A stretch of 64,000 nt of DNA from Stappia indica (GCF_001696535.1 NZ_MBQE01000001.1:558001-622000); one strand, 5' to 3'. Shown: positions 9,089 through 17,789, numbered from the stretch's first letter. The notes: a model not told the origin generated them from the letters alone. Numbers and translations: made by a program.

Positions 9089-10231
9089 ATGACGCGCCCC
9101 ATCGCCACCCGGCAGCTGCCCCTCACCATCGACAGCGCCGAACTGCACATCGTCCGCCTGCCGCTGATCTCGCCCTTCACCACCTCCACCGGCACCATGC
9201 ACGAGAAGGTGTTCCCGCTGCTGGTGCTGAAGTCCGGCGCGCTGGAAGGCTATGCGGAAGGCGTGATGGATCCGCTGCCGGACTATCTCGACGACACCAT
9301 CTCCGCCGCCACCTACTTCCTGCGCGAGGCGATCCTGCCCAACGTCGTCGGAAAGAACTTCGAGAACCCGCAGGAGCTGGAAAAGGTGCTCGCCCCCTGG
9401 CGCGGCCACTGGATGGCCAAGGCCACCGTCGAGATGGCCTTCTGGGACCTGTGGGCCAAGGCGCTCGGCCTGCCGCTGAAGACCCTGCTCGGCGGCACCG
9501 GCGACAAGGTCGCCGTCGGCGTCTCGCTCGGCCTGCAGGACATCGAGGCGACCGTCGAGGCGGCGAAGCGTCACCATGCGGAAGGCTACAAGCGCATCAA
9601 GCTGAAGATCGAGCCGGGCCATGACGTCGAGCTCGTCGCCCGTGTCCGCGCGGCCCTGCCGGACGCGCGGATGAGCGTCGACGCCAACACCGCCTACTCG
9701 CTCGCGGATCTCAGGGTCCTCAAGGCGCTCGACGCCTACGACCTCGAGTATATCGAGCAGCCGCTCGCCTATGACGACATCCACGACCACGCCGTGCTGC
9801 AGTCGCGCATCGCAACGGCCGTCTGCCTCGACGAGAGCATCCGCTCGGCCGCCGACGCCCGCAAGGCGCTGGCGAGCGATGCCGCCCGCGTCGTCAACAT
9901 CAAGGTCGGGCGCGTCGGCGGCCATCTGGAGGCCCGGCGTATCCATGACATTGCGCAGGCCTGGAGCGTTCCGGTGTGGTGCGGCGGCATGCTGGAGTCC
10001 GGCATCGGCCGCGCCCACAACATCCACATGTCGACCCTGCCGAACTTCCGCAAGCCCGGCGACACGTCGAGCGCGCGGCGCTATTTCCGCAAGGACCTGA
10101 CGGTGGAATGGCTGGAAACCGAGGGCGGCATGATGCCCGTGCCGGAAGGCCCCGGCATCGGCGTGCGCCTCGACCGGGAGTTCCTGGAGAGCATCTCCAG
10201 CGACCGCGAGACCTTCGGGGCGGCCGGGTAA
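9089..10231 (+). CDS. Enolase-superfamily enzyme, N-acylamino-acid racemase / o-succinylbenzoate synthase-like
   Basis: A 380-residue member of the muconate-lactonizing-enzyme group. The full catalytic set is visible: IKLKIEPG (Lys171 and Lys173), metal ligands Asp198 in SVDANTAY, Glu223 in YIEQPL and Asp248 in CLDES, and the opposing base Lys272 in NIKVGR. The KxKIxPG motif and CGGMLESGIGRAHN are typical of the OSBS/NSAR group rather than mandelate racemase. No other menaquinone gene is in view, so racemisation of an N-acyl amino acid or a related compound brought in by the upstream ABC importer is the better guess. The start at ATGACGCGC follows only a weak AAAAGG site; upstream TTG codons exist. 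Confidence 0.85.
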   Translation: MTRPIATRQLPLTIDSAELHIVRLPLISPFTTSTGTMHEKVFPLLVLKSGALEGYAEGVMDPLPDYLDDTISAATYFLREAILPNVVGKNFENPQELEKVLAPWRGHWMAKATVEMAFWDLWAKALGLPLKTLLGGTGDKVAVGVSLGLQDIEATVEAAKRHHAEGYKRIKLKIEPGHDVELVARVRAALPDARMSVDANTAYSLADLRVLKALDAYDLEYIEQPLAYDDIHDHAVLQSRIATAVCLDESIRSAADARKALASDAARVVNIKVGRVGGHLEARRIHDIAQAWSVPVWCGGMLESGIGRAHNIHMSTLPNFRKPGDTSSARRYFRKDLTVEWLETEGGMMPVPEGPGIGVRLDREFLESISSDRETFGAAG

Positions 10232-10241
10232 CCGCCCGCCC

Positions 10242-11273
10242 CTACCCGCCCTTGCGGCGGCCGACGAGGAACGGCATCGCGGCAAACAGCGCCAGGATGC
10301 GGAAGACGTGGTGGGTCGCGACGTAGACCGGGTCGTAGCCGAGCGCCAGCGCCATCGACGACATCGCCTCCACGCCGCCCGGCGCGAAGGCCACCCACAC
10401 CTGCCCGAACGGCAGTCCGGTCATCGCGGCGGTGAGCCAGCTCGCCGCCGCGGAGATCGCCAGCGCACCGCTCGCCGCGGCAAGGCCGGCAACGCCGAGC
10501 AGCCGCAACTCCTTGCCCGACAGCCCGCTGAACCTTGCGCCGATCACCGCGCCCGTCACCGTGAACCCCAGGAAGGTCAGCGGCAGCGGCAACCGCCCCT
10601 CGACGAGACCCGCCGCATGGGTCGCGGCGCTCAGGATCAGGCCGGCCAGCAGATAGGCCGCCGGCACGCCGAGCCGGTCGCCGGCCAGGCCGGCCGCGAA
10701 CCCGGCGATCAGGATCACCACCGCCGCGCCGTAGCCGATCTCGCCCATCGTGGTCAGCACCGCTCCGCTCGGCGCGCTGTCGATCAGCGCGATCACCGGC
10801 GGCAGCAGCACCGTGATCACGAGCAGTCGCAGGCTCTGCAGCACCATGACGGCGCGCAGGTCGCCGACGCCGGAGGCGGCCAGCGACAGGCAGTAGCTCA
10901 GCGCGCCGGGGGACGTCGCCAGCCGCGCGGTCGCAGGGTCCAGCCCGTAGCCGCGCTGCAGGATCGTGCCCGACACCACCATCACCGCGGCGATGGTCGC
11001 CGCCAGCATGGCAAGGCTCACCGGCCACTTGGCGATGTCGGAGAGAAAATGCGGCGTGACCCCGGCACCCAGGGTCACGCCGATCACCAGGAAGGCGCAG
11101 TTTCGCAACAGGCCCGGCACCGCGGGCGCAAGGCCCAGCATCGCGGCGAGCGTCACCGCGACGGTGCTGCCGATCAGCGCGGCGGCGGGCAGCCCTGCCA
11201 GCGTCGCCGCTCCCGCGCCGGCAAGCCCGGCCGAAAGGGCAACGGCAAGGCTGCGCCACCGCGCGCGCGTCAT
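10242..11273 (-). CDS. AbrB-family integral membrane protein (putative transporter)
   Basis: A 343-residue membrane protein of about ten helices with the internal duplication of the AbrB/COG3180 family. Each half carries a similar motif: FLVIGVTLGAGVT and FLGFTVTGAVIGARFSG. It also has TSPGALSYCLSLAASGVGD and its counterpart FAPGGVEAMSSMALALGYDP. Older databases sometimes label the family ammonia monooxygenase, which is not supported. The start overlaps the stop of tctA (ATGA), so it is the last gene of the tct operon and probably works with that uptake system. Substrate is unknown. Confidence 0.85.
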   Translation of the reverse strand: MTRARWRSLAVALSAGLAGAGAATLAGLPAAALIGSTVAVTLAAMLGLAPAVPGLLRNCAFLVIGVTLGAGVTPHFLSDIAKWPVSLAMLAATIAAVMVVSGTILQRGYGLDPATARLATSPGALSYCLSLAASGVGDLRAVMVLQSLRLLVITVLLPPVIALIDSAPSGAVLTTMGEIGYGAAVVILIAGFAAGLAGDRLGVPAAYLLAGLILSAATHAAGLVEGRLPLPLTFLGFTVTGAVIGARFSGLSGKELRLLGVAGLAAASGALAISAAASWLTAAMTGLPFGQVWVAFAPGGVEAMSSMALALGYDPVYVATHHVFRILALFAAMPFLVGRRKGG

Positions 11274-12772
11274 GCCTCCGCGGCCTTCTTCTTGCGACGG
11301 CCGAGCCAGATCGGCACGACCACCACGACGACGGCCAGCACATAGAGCATGATGGCATTGCCGGAGTGGACGAGGATCGACCAGTCGCCACCCGAGATCG
11401 ACAGGGCGCGGCGCAGGTTGTCTTCGAACAGCCCGCCCAGCACGAAGCCGAGGATCACCGGCGCCAGCGAGAAGTCGAGCTTGCGCAGGATCCAGCCGAA
11501 CACGCCGAGCAGCGTGATCATGTAGAGATCGTGCGGGTTGCTGACGACCGAGTAGACGCCGATGAAGGCCAGCACCGCGATCAGCGGCGTCAGGTATTGC
11601 TGCGGGATGGTCAGCAGGCGGGCGAACAGCCCGACCAGCGGCAGGTTGATGACCAGCAGCGCGACGTTGCCGATATACATCGACGCGATCAGGCCCCAGG
11701 CGATCTCCGGCCGCTGCTCGAACATCAGCGGACCCGGCGTGACGTTGAACAGCAGCAGCGCGCCCAGCAGGATCGCCGTCGTGCCGGAGCCCGGGATGCC
11801 GAGGGTCAGCATCGGCACCATGGCGCCGCCCGCGGCCGCGTTATTGGCCGATTCCGGCGCCGCAAGGCCGCGGATGTCGCCCTTGCCGAAGTTCTCCGAA
11901 TTCGGCGCCACGCGCTTTTCCGTGCCGTAGGCGACGGCGGAGGCGACCGAGGCGCCGGTACCCGGCAGGATGCCGATGAAGAAGCCGATCACCGAGCCGC
12001 GCAGGATCGTCCACTTGGTGAAGGCAAGGTCCTTCATCGACACGAAGCTCTTGTCCAGCGCCAGCGGCTTCAGCTTGCCGGTCACCTGCTGCTCGACGAG
12101 GTGGATCAGCTCGGCCATGCCGAACAGGCCGATGACGACGACCAGGAAGTCGATGCCGGCGAGAATGTCGGGAATGCCGAACGTGTAGCGGGCAACGCCC
12201 GTGTTGGCGTCGATGCCGATCGAGGCGAGCATCAGGCCCATCACGGCGGCGAGCAGCGTCTTGACGGAGTTGCTGCCGACCAGCGAGGCAAGGCTCGCGA
12301 AGGCGAAGACCATCAGCGCCACATAGTCCGATGGAGAGAAGGTCACCGCATAGGAGGCCAGCGCCGGGCCGCTCAGCGACATCAGCACCACCGCGAAGGT
12401 GCCGCCGAAGAACGAGGCGACAGCCGACAGCGACAGCGCCCGTCCCGCCTCGCCGCGCTTGGCCAGCGGGTTGCCGTCCAGCGTCGTCATTACCGCGCCG
12501 GCGTCACCGGGCACGTTGAGCAGGATCGAGGAAATGCGCCCGCCATATTCGGCGCCGTAATAGATGCCGGCGAGCAGGATCAGCGCGGATTCCGGCGGCA
12601 GGCCGAGCCCGTAGGCGATGGGCAGCAGGATGGCGACGCCGTTGATCGGGCCGATACCCGGCAGCGCGCCGATCAGCGTGCCGGCGAAACAGCCGATGAG
12701 CACGAGCGAGAGATTGAAGGGCTGGAAGGCTACGGCAAAGCCCGCAGACAGCCCTGTGATGACAGCGTCCAT
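11270..12772 (-). CDS. tctA: Tripartite tricarboxylate transporter, large permease TctA
   Basis: A 500-residue permease with about twelve membrane segments. Diagnostic segments are GALPGIGPINGVAILLPIAYG near the N terminus, YGAEYGGRISSILLNVPGDA, and LPGTGASVASAVAYGTEK mid-protein. The system imports tri- or dicarboxylates with an ion gradient and depends on the periplasmic TctC protein. The gene lies between tctB and the abrB-type gene and is translationally coupled to the latter. Citrate-type substrates are typical of the family; the actual ligand is not shown by sequence. Confidence 0.95.
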   Translation of the reverse strand: MDAVITGLSAGFAVAFQPFNLSLVLIGCFAGTLIGALPGIGPINGVAILLPIAYGLGLPPESALILLAGIYYGAEYGGRISSILLNVPGDAGAVMTTLDGNPLAKRGEAGRALSLSAVASFFGGTFAVVLMSLSGPALASYAVTFSPSDYVALMVFAFASLASLVGSNSVKTLLAAVMGLMLASIGIDANTGVARYTFGIPDILAGIDFLVVVIGLFGMAELIHLVEQQVTGKLKPLALDKSFVSMKDLAFTKWTILRGSVIGFFIGILPGTGASVASAVAYGTEKRVAPNSENFGKGDIRGLAAPESANNAAAGGAMVPMLTLGIPGSGTTAILLGALLLFNVTPGPLMFEQRPEIAWGLIASMYIGNVALLVINLPLVGLFARLLTIPQQYLTPLIAVLAFIGVYSVVSNPHDLYMITLLGVFGWILRKLDFSLAPVILGFVLGGLFEDNLRRALSISGGDWSILVHSGNAIMLYVLAVVVVVVPIWLGRRKKKAAEA

Positions 12773-12779
12773 GGGAGCC

Positions 12780-13220
12780 TCACAGAATGTGGTTGAGCAG
12801 GCCGGCGGGCAGGTTCAGCTCGAGCAGGCGGGTGCAGGCGAAATAGCCGACCGTCCCGGTCACCGCGCCGAAGGCGAACGCCTTGAGCGGGGTCGCGCCG
12901 AGCATGATGCCGAATGCGGTGCAGAAGACCCAGGTCGACACCAGGAAGCCGAGCGGCTCGAACAGGCGTCCATAGGCCAGCAGCATGACGACGACCACCG
13001 CGAGACGGCCCAGCGTGCCGAGATCCGCCTTGAGCCTTTCGACATCCGGCCGCACGATCAGGTAGATCGCGCAAAGGCTGGCGACGATGCCGAGCAGCTT
13101 GGGCCAGCTTTCCGGACCCAGCGGGTCGTACTGGAACGGCGCCTTGATGACTGTGAAGGCGATGTAGGTATAGAGCAGCGCGATCACGAGGATCGCGCCC
13201 GCAAAGACGCGGTCTGCCAT
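12780..13220 (-). CDS. tctB: Tripartite tricarboxylate transporter, small permease TctB
   Basis: A 146-residue protein with four predicted membrane segments: AGAILVIALLYTYIAF at the N terminus, and further ones around residues 40, 72 and 100-140. It contains the TctB segment YDPLGPESWPKLLGI. GGAGG sits 6 nt before the ATG. Seven bases separate it from tctA and about 90 from tctC. TctB is the poorly conserved small membrane subunit needed with TctA and TctC. Confidence 0.9.
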   Translation of the reverse strand: MADRVFAGAILVIALLYTYIAFTVIKAPFQYDPLGPESWPKLLGIVASLCAIYLIVRPDVERLKADLGTLGRLAVVVVMLLAYGRLFEPLGFLVSTWVFCTAFGIMLGATPLKAFAFGAVTGTVGYFACTRLLELNLPAGLLNHIL

Positions 13221-13313
13221 GACGTCCTCCCTTCCCGGTCTGCATGGGGCCGGCGGCACGCTCGTGCCGTCGGCCCCTGCTTCCGGGTTGCCTGGCCTTG
13301 CGGCCTTGTCGCG

Positions 13314-14282
13314 TTACTGGATCAGGCCGGCTTCGCGGGCGATCTCGCGCATGTTGGCGATGCGCTGCTTGATCGACTCGTCCAGCTCCGCGCCGGCGAG
13401 GTTCAGCGGCAGCAGGCCTTTTTCCTTCTGCAGCTTGGCGAACTCCTCGCTGGCATAGGCGGCCTTGAACTTCTCGACCCACGCATTGTAGGCGTCGTCG
13501 GAGACGTTCTTGCCCATGTAGAAGCCGCGCAGGATGGTCCACTCCGCGTCGTAGCCCTGCTCCTTCACGGTCGGGATGTCAGCGAAGGGCGCGTCGAGGC
13601 GCTCGTCGGACATCACGCCCAGAATGCGCAGCTTGCCGGTGCCGATATGGGAGACCATCTCGCCGACGTCGCCCATGTAGACCTGGATGCTGCCGCCGAG
13701 CAGCGCCGCGATGGACTCGCCGCCGCCGTCGAAGGCGACGTAGCGCATCTTCTTCGGATCCTGCTCGATGGCCCGCAGCAGCAGCGCGCCCTTCATCCAG
13801 TCCTGCGAACCGACCGAGCCGCCGGCGCCGAAGACCACGGACGAGACGTCGGCCTTCACCGCGTCCATCAGGTCGGACAGCTTCTCGTACGGGCTGTCGG
13901 CGCGCACCACGACCGCACCGAAGTCGGCGCCGGCGGTGGCGAGGAAGCGCACGTCGTTCTCGGTCCACTGGCCGTACTTGCCGGTGGCGATGTTGAGCAG
14001 CGAGCCGGAGGAGAACGCGACGATGGCGTTCGGGTCGTCGGTGCGAGTGGTGTTGAACAGGTTGATGGCCACCGCGCCGATGCCGCCCGGCATGAAGCTG
14101 ACCTGCATCGGGGTGTCGAACTGGCCCTGCAGGCCGGTCTGTGCGACGCGGCAGGTCAGGTCGAAGCCGCCGCCCGGCTGCGCCGGCGCAATGCACTCGG
14201 GCTTGGTGATCTCGGCGGCGAATGCAGGGGTGGCGAGGCCGGCGACGATGATCGCCGCGGCCGCGGTCTTGAAGAGTTTCAT
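13314..14282 (-). CDS. tctC: Tripartite tricarboxylate transporter substrate-binding protein TctC
   Basis: A 322-residue periplasmic protein (Bug/TctC family) with a Sec signal peptide MKLFKTAAAAIIVAGLATPAFA. It contains the family features CIAPAQPGGGFDLTCR and a mid-protein VVVRADSPYEKLSDLMDAV, with several Gly-rich ligand loops. The start after GGGAGGA is preferred to an upstream in-frame ATG because it places the signal peptide at the N terminus. It heads the tctCBA-abrB operon, transcribed divergently from tctDE. TctC proteins capture carboxylates and deliver them to TctAB, and may also contact the sensor kinase. Confidence 0.94.
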   Translation of the reverse strand: MKLFKTAAAAIIVAGLATPAFAAEITKPECIAPAQPGGGFDLTCRVAQTGLQGQFDTPMQVSFMPGGIGAVAINLFNTTRTDDPNAIVAFSSGSLLNIATGKYGQWTENDVRFLATAGADFGAVVVRADSPYEKLSDLMDAVKADVSSVVFGAGGSVGSQDWMKGALLLRAIEQDPKKMRYVAFDGGGESIAALLGGSIQVYMGDVGEMVSHIGTGKLRILGVMSDERLDAPFADIPTVKEQGYDAEWTILRGFYMGKNVSDDAYNAWVEKFKAAYASEEFAKLQKEKGLLPLNLAGAELDESIKQRIANMREIAREAGLIQ

Positions 14283-14360
14283 GTAGTCCTCCCGGTTGTC
14301 GCACGGATCTGGCCGCAGCGGCGGCGCCGTCCATGGATCGCACGACACTAGGCCGCGTGA

Positions 14361-14398
14361 CTGACCGGAGCTTGACCCGTCGCTGACGCGACGCTGAC
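14361..14398. promoter_or_regulatory. Four 11-bp-spaced repeats, candidate TctD binding array
   Basis: The pentamer YTGAC occurs at 14361 (CTGAC), 14372 (TTGAC), 14383 (CTGAC) and 14394 (CTGAC), each exactly 11 bp from the next. Direct repeats with 11-bp phasing are the hallmark of OmpR/PhoB-family operators. The array lies 79 bp from the tctC start and 62 bp from the tctD start, where it could control both operons. The repeats are read directly; binding by TctD is inferred. Confidence 0.65.
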
Positions 14399-14459
14399 AG
14401 GGAACCCTGCGGCAGCGGTTTTTCTTCCCGCCGCCCGTTGCTTGGACTAATCAAGTGGG

Positions 14460-15131
14460 ATGCGGATCGTTCTTGTGGAGGACAATGACGAACTTGCCGA
14501 GGCGATCATCGATCGCTTCCGGGGGGAAGGTCATGCCATCGACCGGGAGGCGGATGGCGAGCAGGCGAGCGAGCTGCTGCGCTACAAGACGTTCGACCTC
14601 ATCCTGCTGGACGTGAACCTGCCCGGCCGCAACGGCTTCGAGATCCTCCGCCAGCTCCGCCTCAGCGGCAACCACACGCCCGTCATGCTGCTCACCGCCC
14701 GCTCCGAGGTCGACGACCGCGTCGTGGGGCTGGATGCGGGTGCCGACGACTACATCGTCAAGCCGTTCGACCTGCGGGAGCTGGCCGCCCGCTGCCGGGC
14801 GCTGGCCCGCCGCCGCGCCGGCGAATCCAGCAACCTGTTCATCGCCGGCAACTTCACCTTCGACCGCGCCGCCAAGCGCGCCACCGTCGACGGCCAGGAT
14901 GTCGACCTGCGCCACCGCGAGGTGCAGCTGCTGGAGGTGATGATCGGCAATATCGGCCGCGTCCTATCCAAGGAGGAGGTCGCCGACAAGCTCTACACCT
15001 TCGAGGAAGTGCCGACGCTGAACGCCGTCGAGCAGACCATGACCCGGCTGCGGCGCAAGCTGGAGGGCGCGGCCTTCTCCATCCGCACCATCCGGGGCCT
15101 CGGCTATATCGCGAGCGTCCGCGACGAATGA
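14460..15131 (+). CDS. tctD: Two-component response regulator, OmpR family, TctD-like
   Basis: A 223-residue regulator. The receiver domain has phospho-acceptor Asp51 (LILLDVNLPG), acidic pocket ED at 7-8, Thr in LLTARS and Lys in IVKPFD. A C-terminal winged helix ends TIRGLGYIASV. It begins MRIVLVEDND. It overlaps the kinase gene by four bases (ATGA). Adjacent tctCBA implies control of carboxylate uptake. No strong Shine-Dalgarno sequence is visible before the ATG. Confidence 0.95.
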   Translation: MRIVLVEDNDELAEAIIDRFRGEGHAIDREADGEQASELLRYKTFDLILLDVNLPGRNGFEILRQLRLSGNHTPVMLLTARSEVDDRVVGLDAGADDYIVKPFDLRELAARCRALARRRAGESSNLFIAGNFTFDRAAKRATVDGQDVDLRHREVQLLEVMIGNIGRVLSKEEVADKLYTFEEVPTLNAVEQTMTRLRRKLEGAAFSIRTIRGLGYIASVRDE

Positions 15132-16561
15132 CGCTGCCGCCGCCCCTGATCGAGGCACGCACCGTGCCTTACTCGCTGCGCCGGCGGCTCACTGTCGGCA
15201 TGGTCGCCGGCTTCCTGGCGATCCTCGTCGTGCTGTCCATCGGCCTGTGGACCTATGCGCGCAACGCCGCCAACCAGACCTACGACCTGCTGCTGGCCGG
15301 CTCCGCCATCGCCATCCTGGAGCGCATCTCGCCGACGCCCGACGGGCTGATCGTCGACATCCCCTCCTCGGCGCTGGAGATCGTCGGCCTCGCCAAGGAG
15401 GACCGCGTCTTCTACCGGATCTTCCGCCTCGGCGGCAGCACGCTGACCGGCGATCCCGACCTGCCGCTGCCGCCGGGCGGCGTGCGCGCCGGCGACCAGC
15501 CGCGCTTCTTCGATGCCCCCTTCAGCCGCGAGGGCTCGCGCTTCGTCCTGCAGGGCAAGCTGATCATCGAGCCGACCGGCCCGGACTGGATCATGCTCCA
15601 GCTCGGCCACACGCGGCTCGCGCGCGACGCCATGCAGATGGACCTCTTCTCCAAGGGGCTGGCCGGCCTTGTCGCCATTGCCGTGCTCGGCCTCGTCTTC
15701 ATGCGGCTCGGCATCAACCGGGCGATGGCTCCGCTCGCCGGGATCGAGGCCGACATCCGCGGCCGCGAACCCTCTGACATGACGCCGCTGGATGCCAAGC
15801 CGCCGCGCGAGGTGGAAGGGCTGATCGGCGCCATCAACGATTTCATGGGCCGGCTCGTCACCAGCAAGGAGCACGCCCAGTCCTTCATCGCCGATGTCGC
15901 GCACCAGATGCGCACCTCGCTCGCCGCCCTGCAGGGGCAGCTGCAGCTCGCCGCCGAGCAGGACGAGCCCGAGCGCATGCGCCAGCGGCTGGAGCGCGCC
16001 TCCGAGCAGGCGACGCGCACCATCCGCCTCACCAACCAGCTCCTGTCGCATGCCATGGTCACCCATCGCGGCATCGACGAGCCGGTCGAGAAGATCGACC
16101 TGATGCCGCTGATCCGCGCCTCGGTCGAGGAGTTCCTGCGCCATCCGGAGACAGAAGGCATCGACATCGCCGTGCTGCACGACGACCTGCCGGCCGGATC
16201 CGCCCTGCTCGTCGCCGATCCGGTGGCACTGCGCGAGGCCCTGCGCAACCTGCTCGACAATGCCGCGCGGCACGGTCCGAAGGACATTCGCATCGACATC
16301 GGCCTGTCGCGCACGCGGATCGACGAGCGCGAGGCCCTGTGCATCTCGCTCGACGACAGCGGCCCCGGCATTCCGGCGGCCGAGCGCGAGAAGGTGCTGG
16401 AGCGCTTCTATTCGCTGAACCGGGCCGGCGGGGGATCCGGCATCGGACTCAGCATCGTCAATGCGGTGGCGCGCAGCCATGGCGGCCGGCTCGCCCTGTG
16501 CGACAGCCGGCTCGGCGGCTTGCGCGTCGAGCTGGACCTGCCGGTCGACGGGCCGGCATGA
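15128..16561 (+). CDS. tctE: Sensor histidine kinase, TctE-like
   Basis: A 477-residue membrane kinase. Topology: first helix about 22-45, a periplasmic 2CSK_N-type sensor region (about 46-175), second helix about 177-198, dimerisation/phospho-acceptor domain with His259 in DVAHQMRTSLAAL, then a HATPase domain with LRNLLDNAARHGP (N box), DDSGPGIP (G1) and GGGSGIGLSIVNA (G2). The H box reads HQMRTS rather than the usual HELRTP; substitutions here are common in TctE-type kinases and the His is intact. It is coupled to tctD and followed by a binding-protein gene in the same direction. Confidence 0.94.
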   Translation: MTLPPPLIEARTVPYSLRRRLTVGMVAGFLAILVVLSIGLWTYARNAANQTYDLLLAGSAIAILERISPTPDGLIVDIPSSALEIVGLAKEDRVFYRIFRLGGSTLTGDPDLPLPPGGVRAGDQPRFFDAPFSREGSRFVLQGKLIIEPTGPDWIMLQLGHTRLARDAMQMDLFSKGLAGLVAIAVLGLVFMRLGINRAMAPLAGIEADIRGREPSDMTPLDAKPPREVEGLIGAINDFMGRLVTSKEHAQSFIADVAHQMRTSLAALQGQLQLAAEQDEPERMRQRLERASEQATRTIRLTNQLLSHAMVTHRGIDEPVEKIDLMPLIRASVEEFLRHPETEGIDIAVLHDDLPAGSALLVADPVALREALRNLLDNAARHGPKDIRIDIGLSRTRIDEREALCISLDDSGPGIPAAEREKVLERFYSLNRAGGGSGIGLSIVNAVARSHGGRLALCDSRLGGLRVELDLPVDGPA

Positions 16562-16632
16562 TGTGAGACAGGCGACCGGCGCGAGCGAACCAGCGCCGGC
16601 ACCTTGGGGACGGAAACGGGAGGAAGACGGGC

Positions 16633-17733
16633 ATGACGCTTGCGCCCCATGCCTTTGCACGCGCAGCCGCAGCAACGGCTCTGGCACTGGTCATGACACT
16701 GGCACTGGCACTGGCACTGGTCCTGACGCTGGCGCTCGCCGGCACCGGCAAGGCCCGTGCCCAGACCGTGCTGACCATCTACAGCGCCACCGACACCTCG
16801 GCGGTGACGGAGCTGATCGCCCGCTTCGAGGCGAACCATCCGTCCGTCAGGATCAACTACGTCGAATACAACACGTCCGAGCTCTACGAGGCGATCGCGT
16901 CCGAGAGCCATGCGGTCGACGTGGTGATCAGCTCGGCGATGGACCTGCAGGCCAAGCTGGTCAACAGCGGCGATGCCTACGCGTTCCAGCCGCCCAATGT
17001 CGGGGTGCTGCCCGAATGGGCCCAGTGGCGCGGCGAGCTCTACGGCTTCACCTGGGAACCGGTGGTCATGGTCTACAACAAGAAGGCCTTCGCCGACCGG
17101 CCCCTGCCCCACACCCGCTCCGAGCTCGCCGGCATGATCCGCGACGACCCCGATTTCTTTCGCGGCCGCGTCGGCACCTACGACATCCACCTGTCCGGCG
17201 TCGGCTACCTCTTCGCCACCCAGGACGCCCAGCGCGGCTACCAGTTCTCGCGCGTCGCCGAATCCTTCGGCCGCGCCCGCGCCCGCACCTTCTGCTGCAC
17301 GCGCGACGTGCTCGACCGCGTCGCCAGCGGCGAGCTGGTCTACGGCTACAACATGATCGGCTCCTACACGCTCGGTGTCGCACGCAAGGACGAGCGCATC
17401 GGCTACTACCTGCTCGACGACTACACGCTGGTGATGAGCCGCACGGCCTTTATCCCCGAAAACGCGCCGAACAAGCGGGCCGCCGTGTCCTTCGTCAATT
17501 TCCTGTTGTCCCCGCAGGGCCAGGCCGCCATCGCCACCTCGCCGGAGATGATTCCGCTCCTGCCCGAGGCGACCGTCGCCTCCGGCCACAGCGGCGTTCC
17601 GGGCACCGAAGGGCGCTCGCTGCTGCCCATCCGTCTCGGCACCGGCCTGCTCACCTATCTCGACCGGCTGAAGAAGGAGGCCTTCCTCGCCGACTGGTCG
17701 GCGGCGATGCAGGTCGACAGCGCCTCGCAGTAG
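16633..17733 (+). CDS. Periplasmic binding protein of iron(III)/AfuA type, orphan in the tctDE operon
   Basis: A 366-residue exported protein with an unusually long, Leu/Ala-rich signal peptide (about residues 1-45, ending GKARAQ) built partly from a tandem ACTGGC hexamer. The mature part begins VLTIYSATDTSAV, as in AfuA/FbpA-like proteins, with EYNTSELYEAI, WEPVVMVYNKKAF and the late segment SFVNFLLSPQGQAAIATSP. No ABC permease or ATPase gene adjoins it. Similar proteins sit beside two-component systems, where they can present ligand to the kinase. GGGAGG at 16619 supports the first ATG; ATG 16693 would give a shorter signal peptide. Confidence 0.85.
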   Translation: MTLAPHAFARAAAATALALVMTLALALALVLTLALAGTGKARAQTVLTIYSATDTSAVTELIARFEANHPSVRINYVEYNTSELYEAIASESHAVDVVISSAMDLQAKLVNSGDAYAFQPPNVGVLPEWAQWRGELYGFTWEPVVMVYNKKAFADRPLPHTRSELAGMIRDDPDFFRGRVGTYDIHLSGVGYLFATQDAQRGYQFSRVAESFGRARARTFCCTRDVLDRVASGELVYGYNMIGSYTLGVARKDERIGYYLLDDYTLVMSRTAFIPENAPNKRAAVSFVNFLLSPQGQAAIATSPEMIPLLPEATVASGHSGVPGTEGRSLLPIRLGTGLLTYLDRLKKEAFLADWSAAMQVDSASQ

Positions 17734-17752
17734 AGCGCGGGGATAAGTGGCA

Positions 17753-17789
17753 AAAAGGCCGGCCCGGAGACGCCCGCGGCCGGCCTTTT
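17753..17789 (+). terminator. Rho-independent terminator after tctDE-binding-protein operon
   Basis: A perfect 12-bp stem aaaaggccggcc/ggccggcctttt with a 13-nt loop lies 20 nt after the stop of the binding-protein gene. The stem ends in TTTT on the plus strand and in TTTTT on the minus strand, so it can also stop transcription of the convergent ABC ATPase gene. Confidence 0.85.

Noticed and set aside
11366-12796. A 476-codon open frame antisense to tctA
   Set aside because: The composition is that of a reverse-strand shadow of a membrane protein (Gln/Arg/Asp-rich); no start signal or motif.
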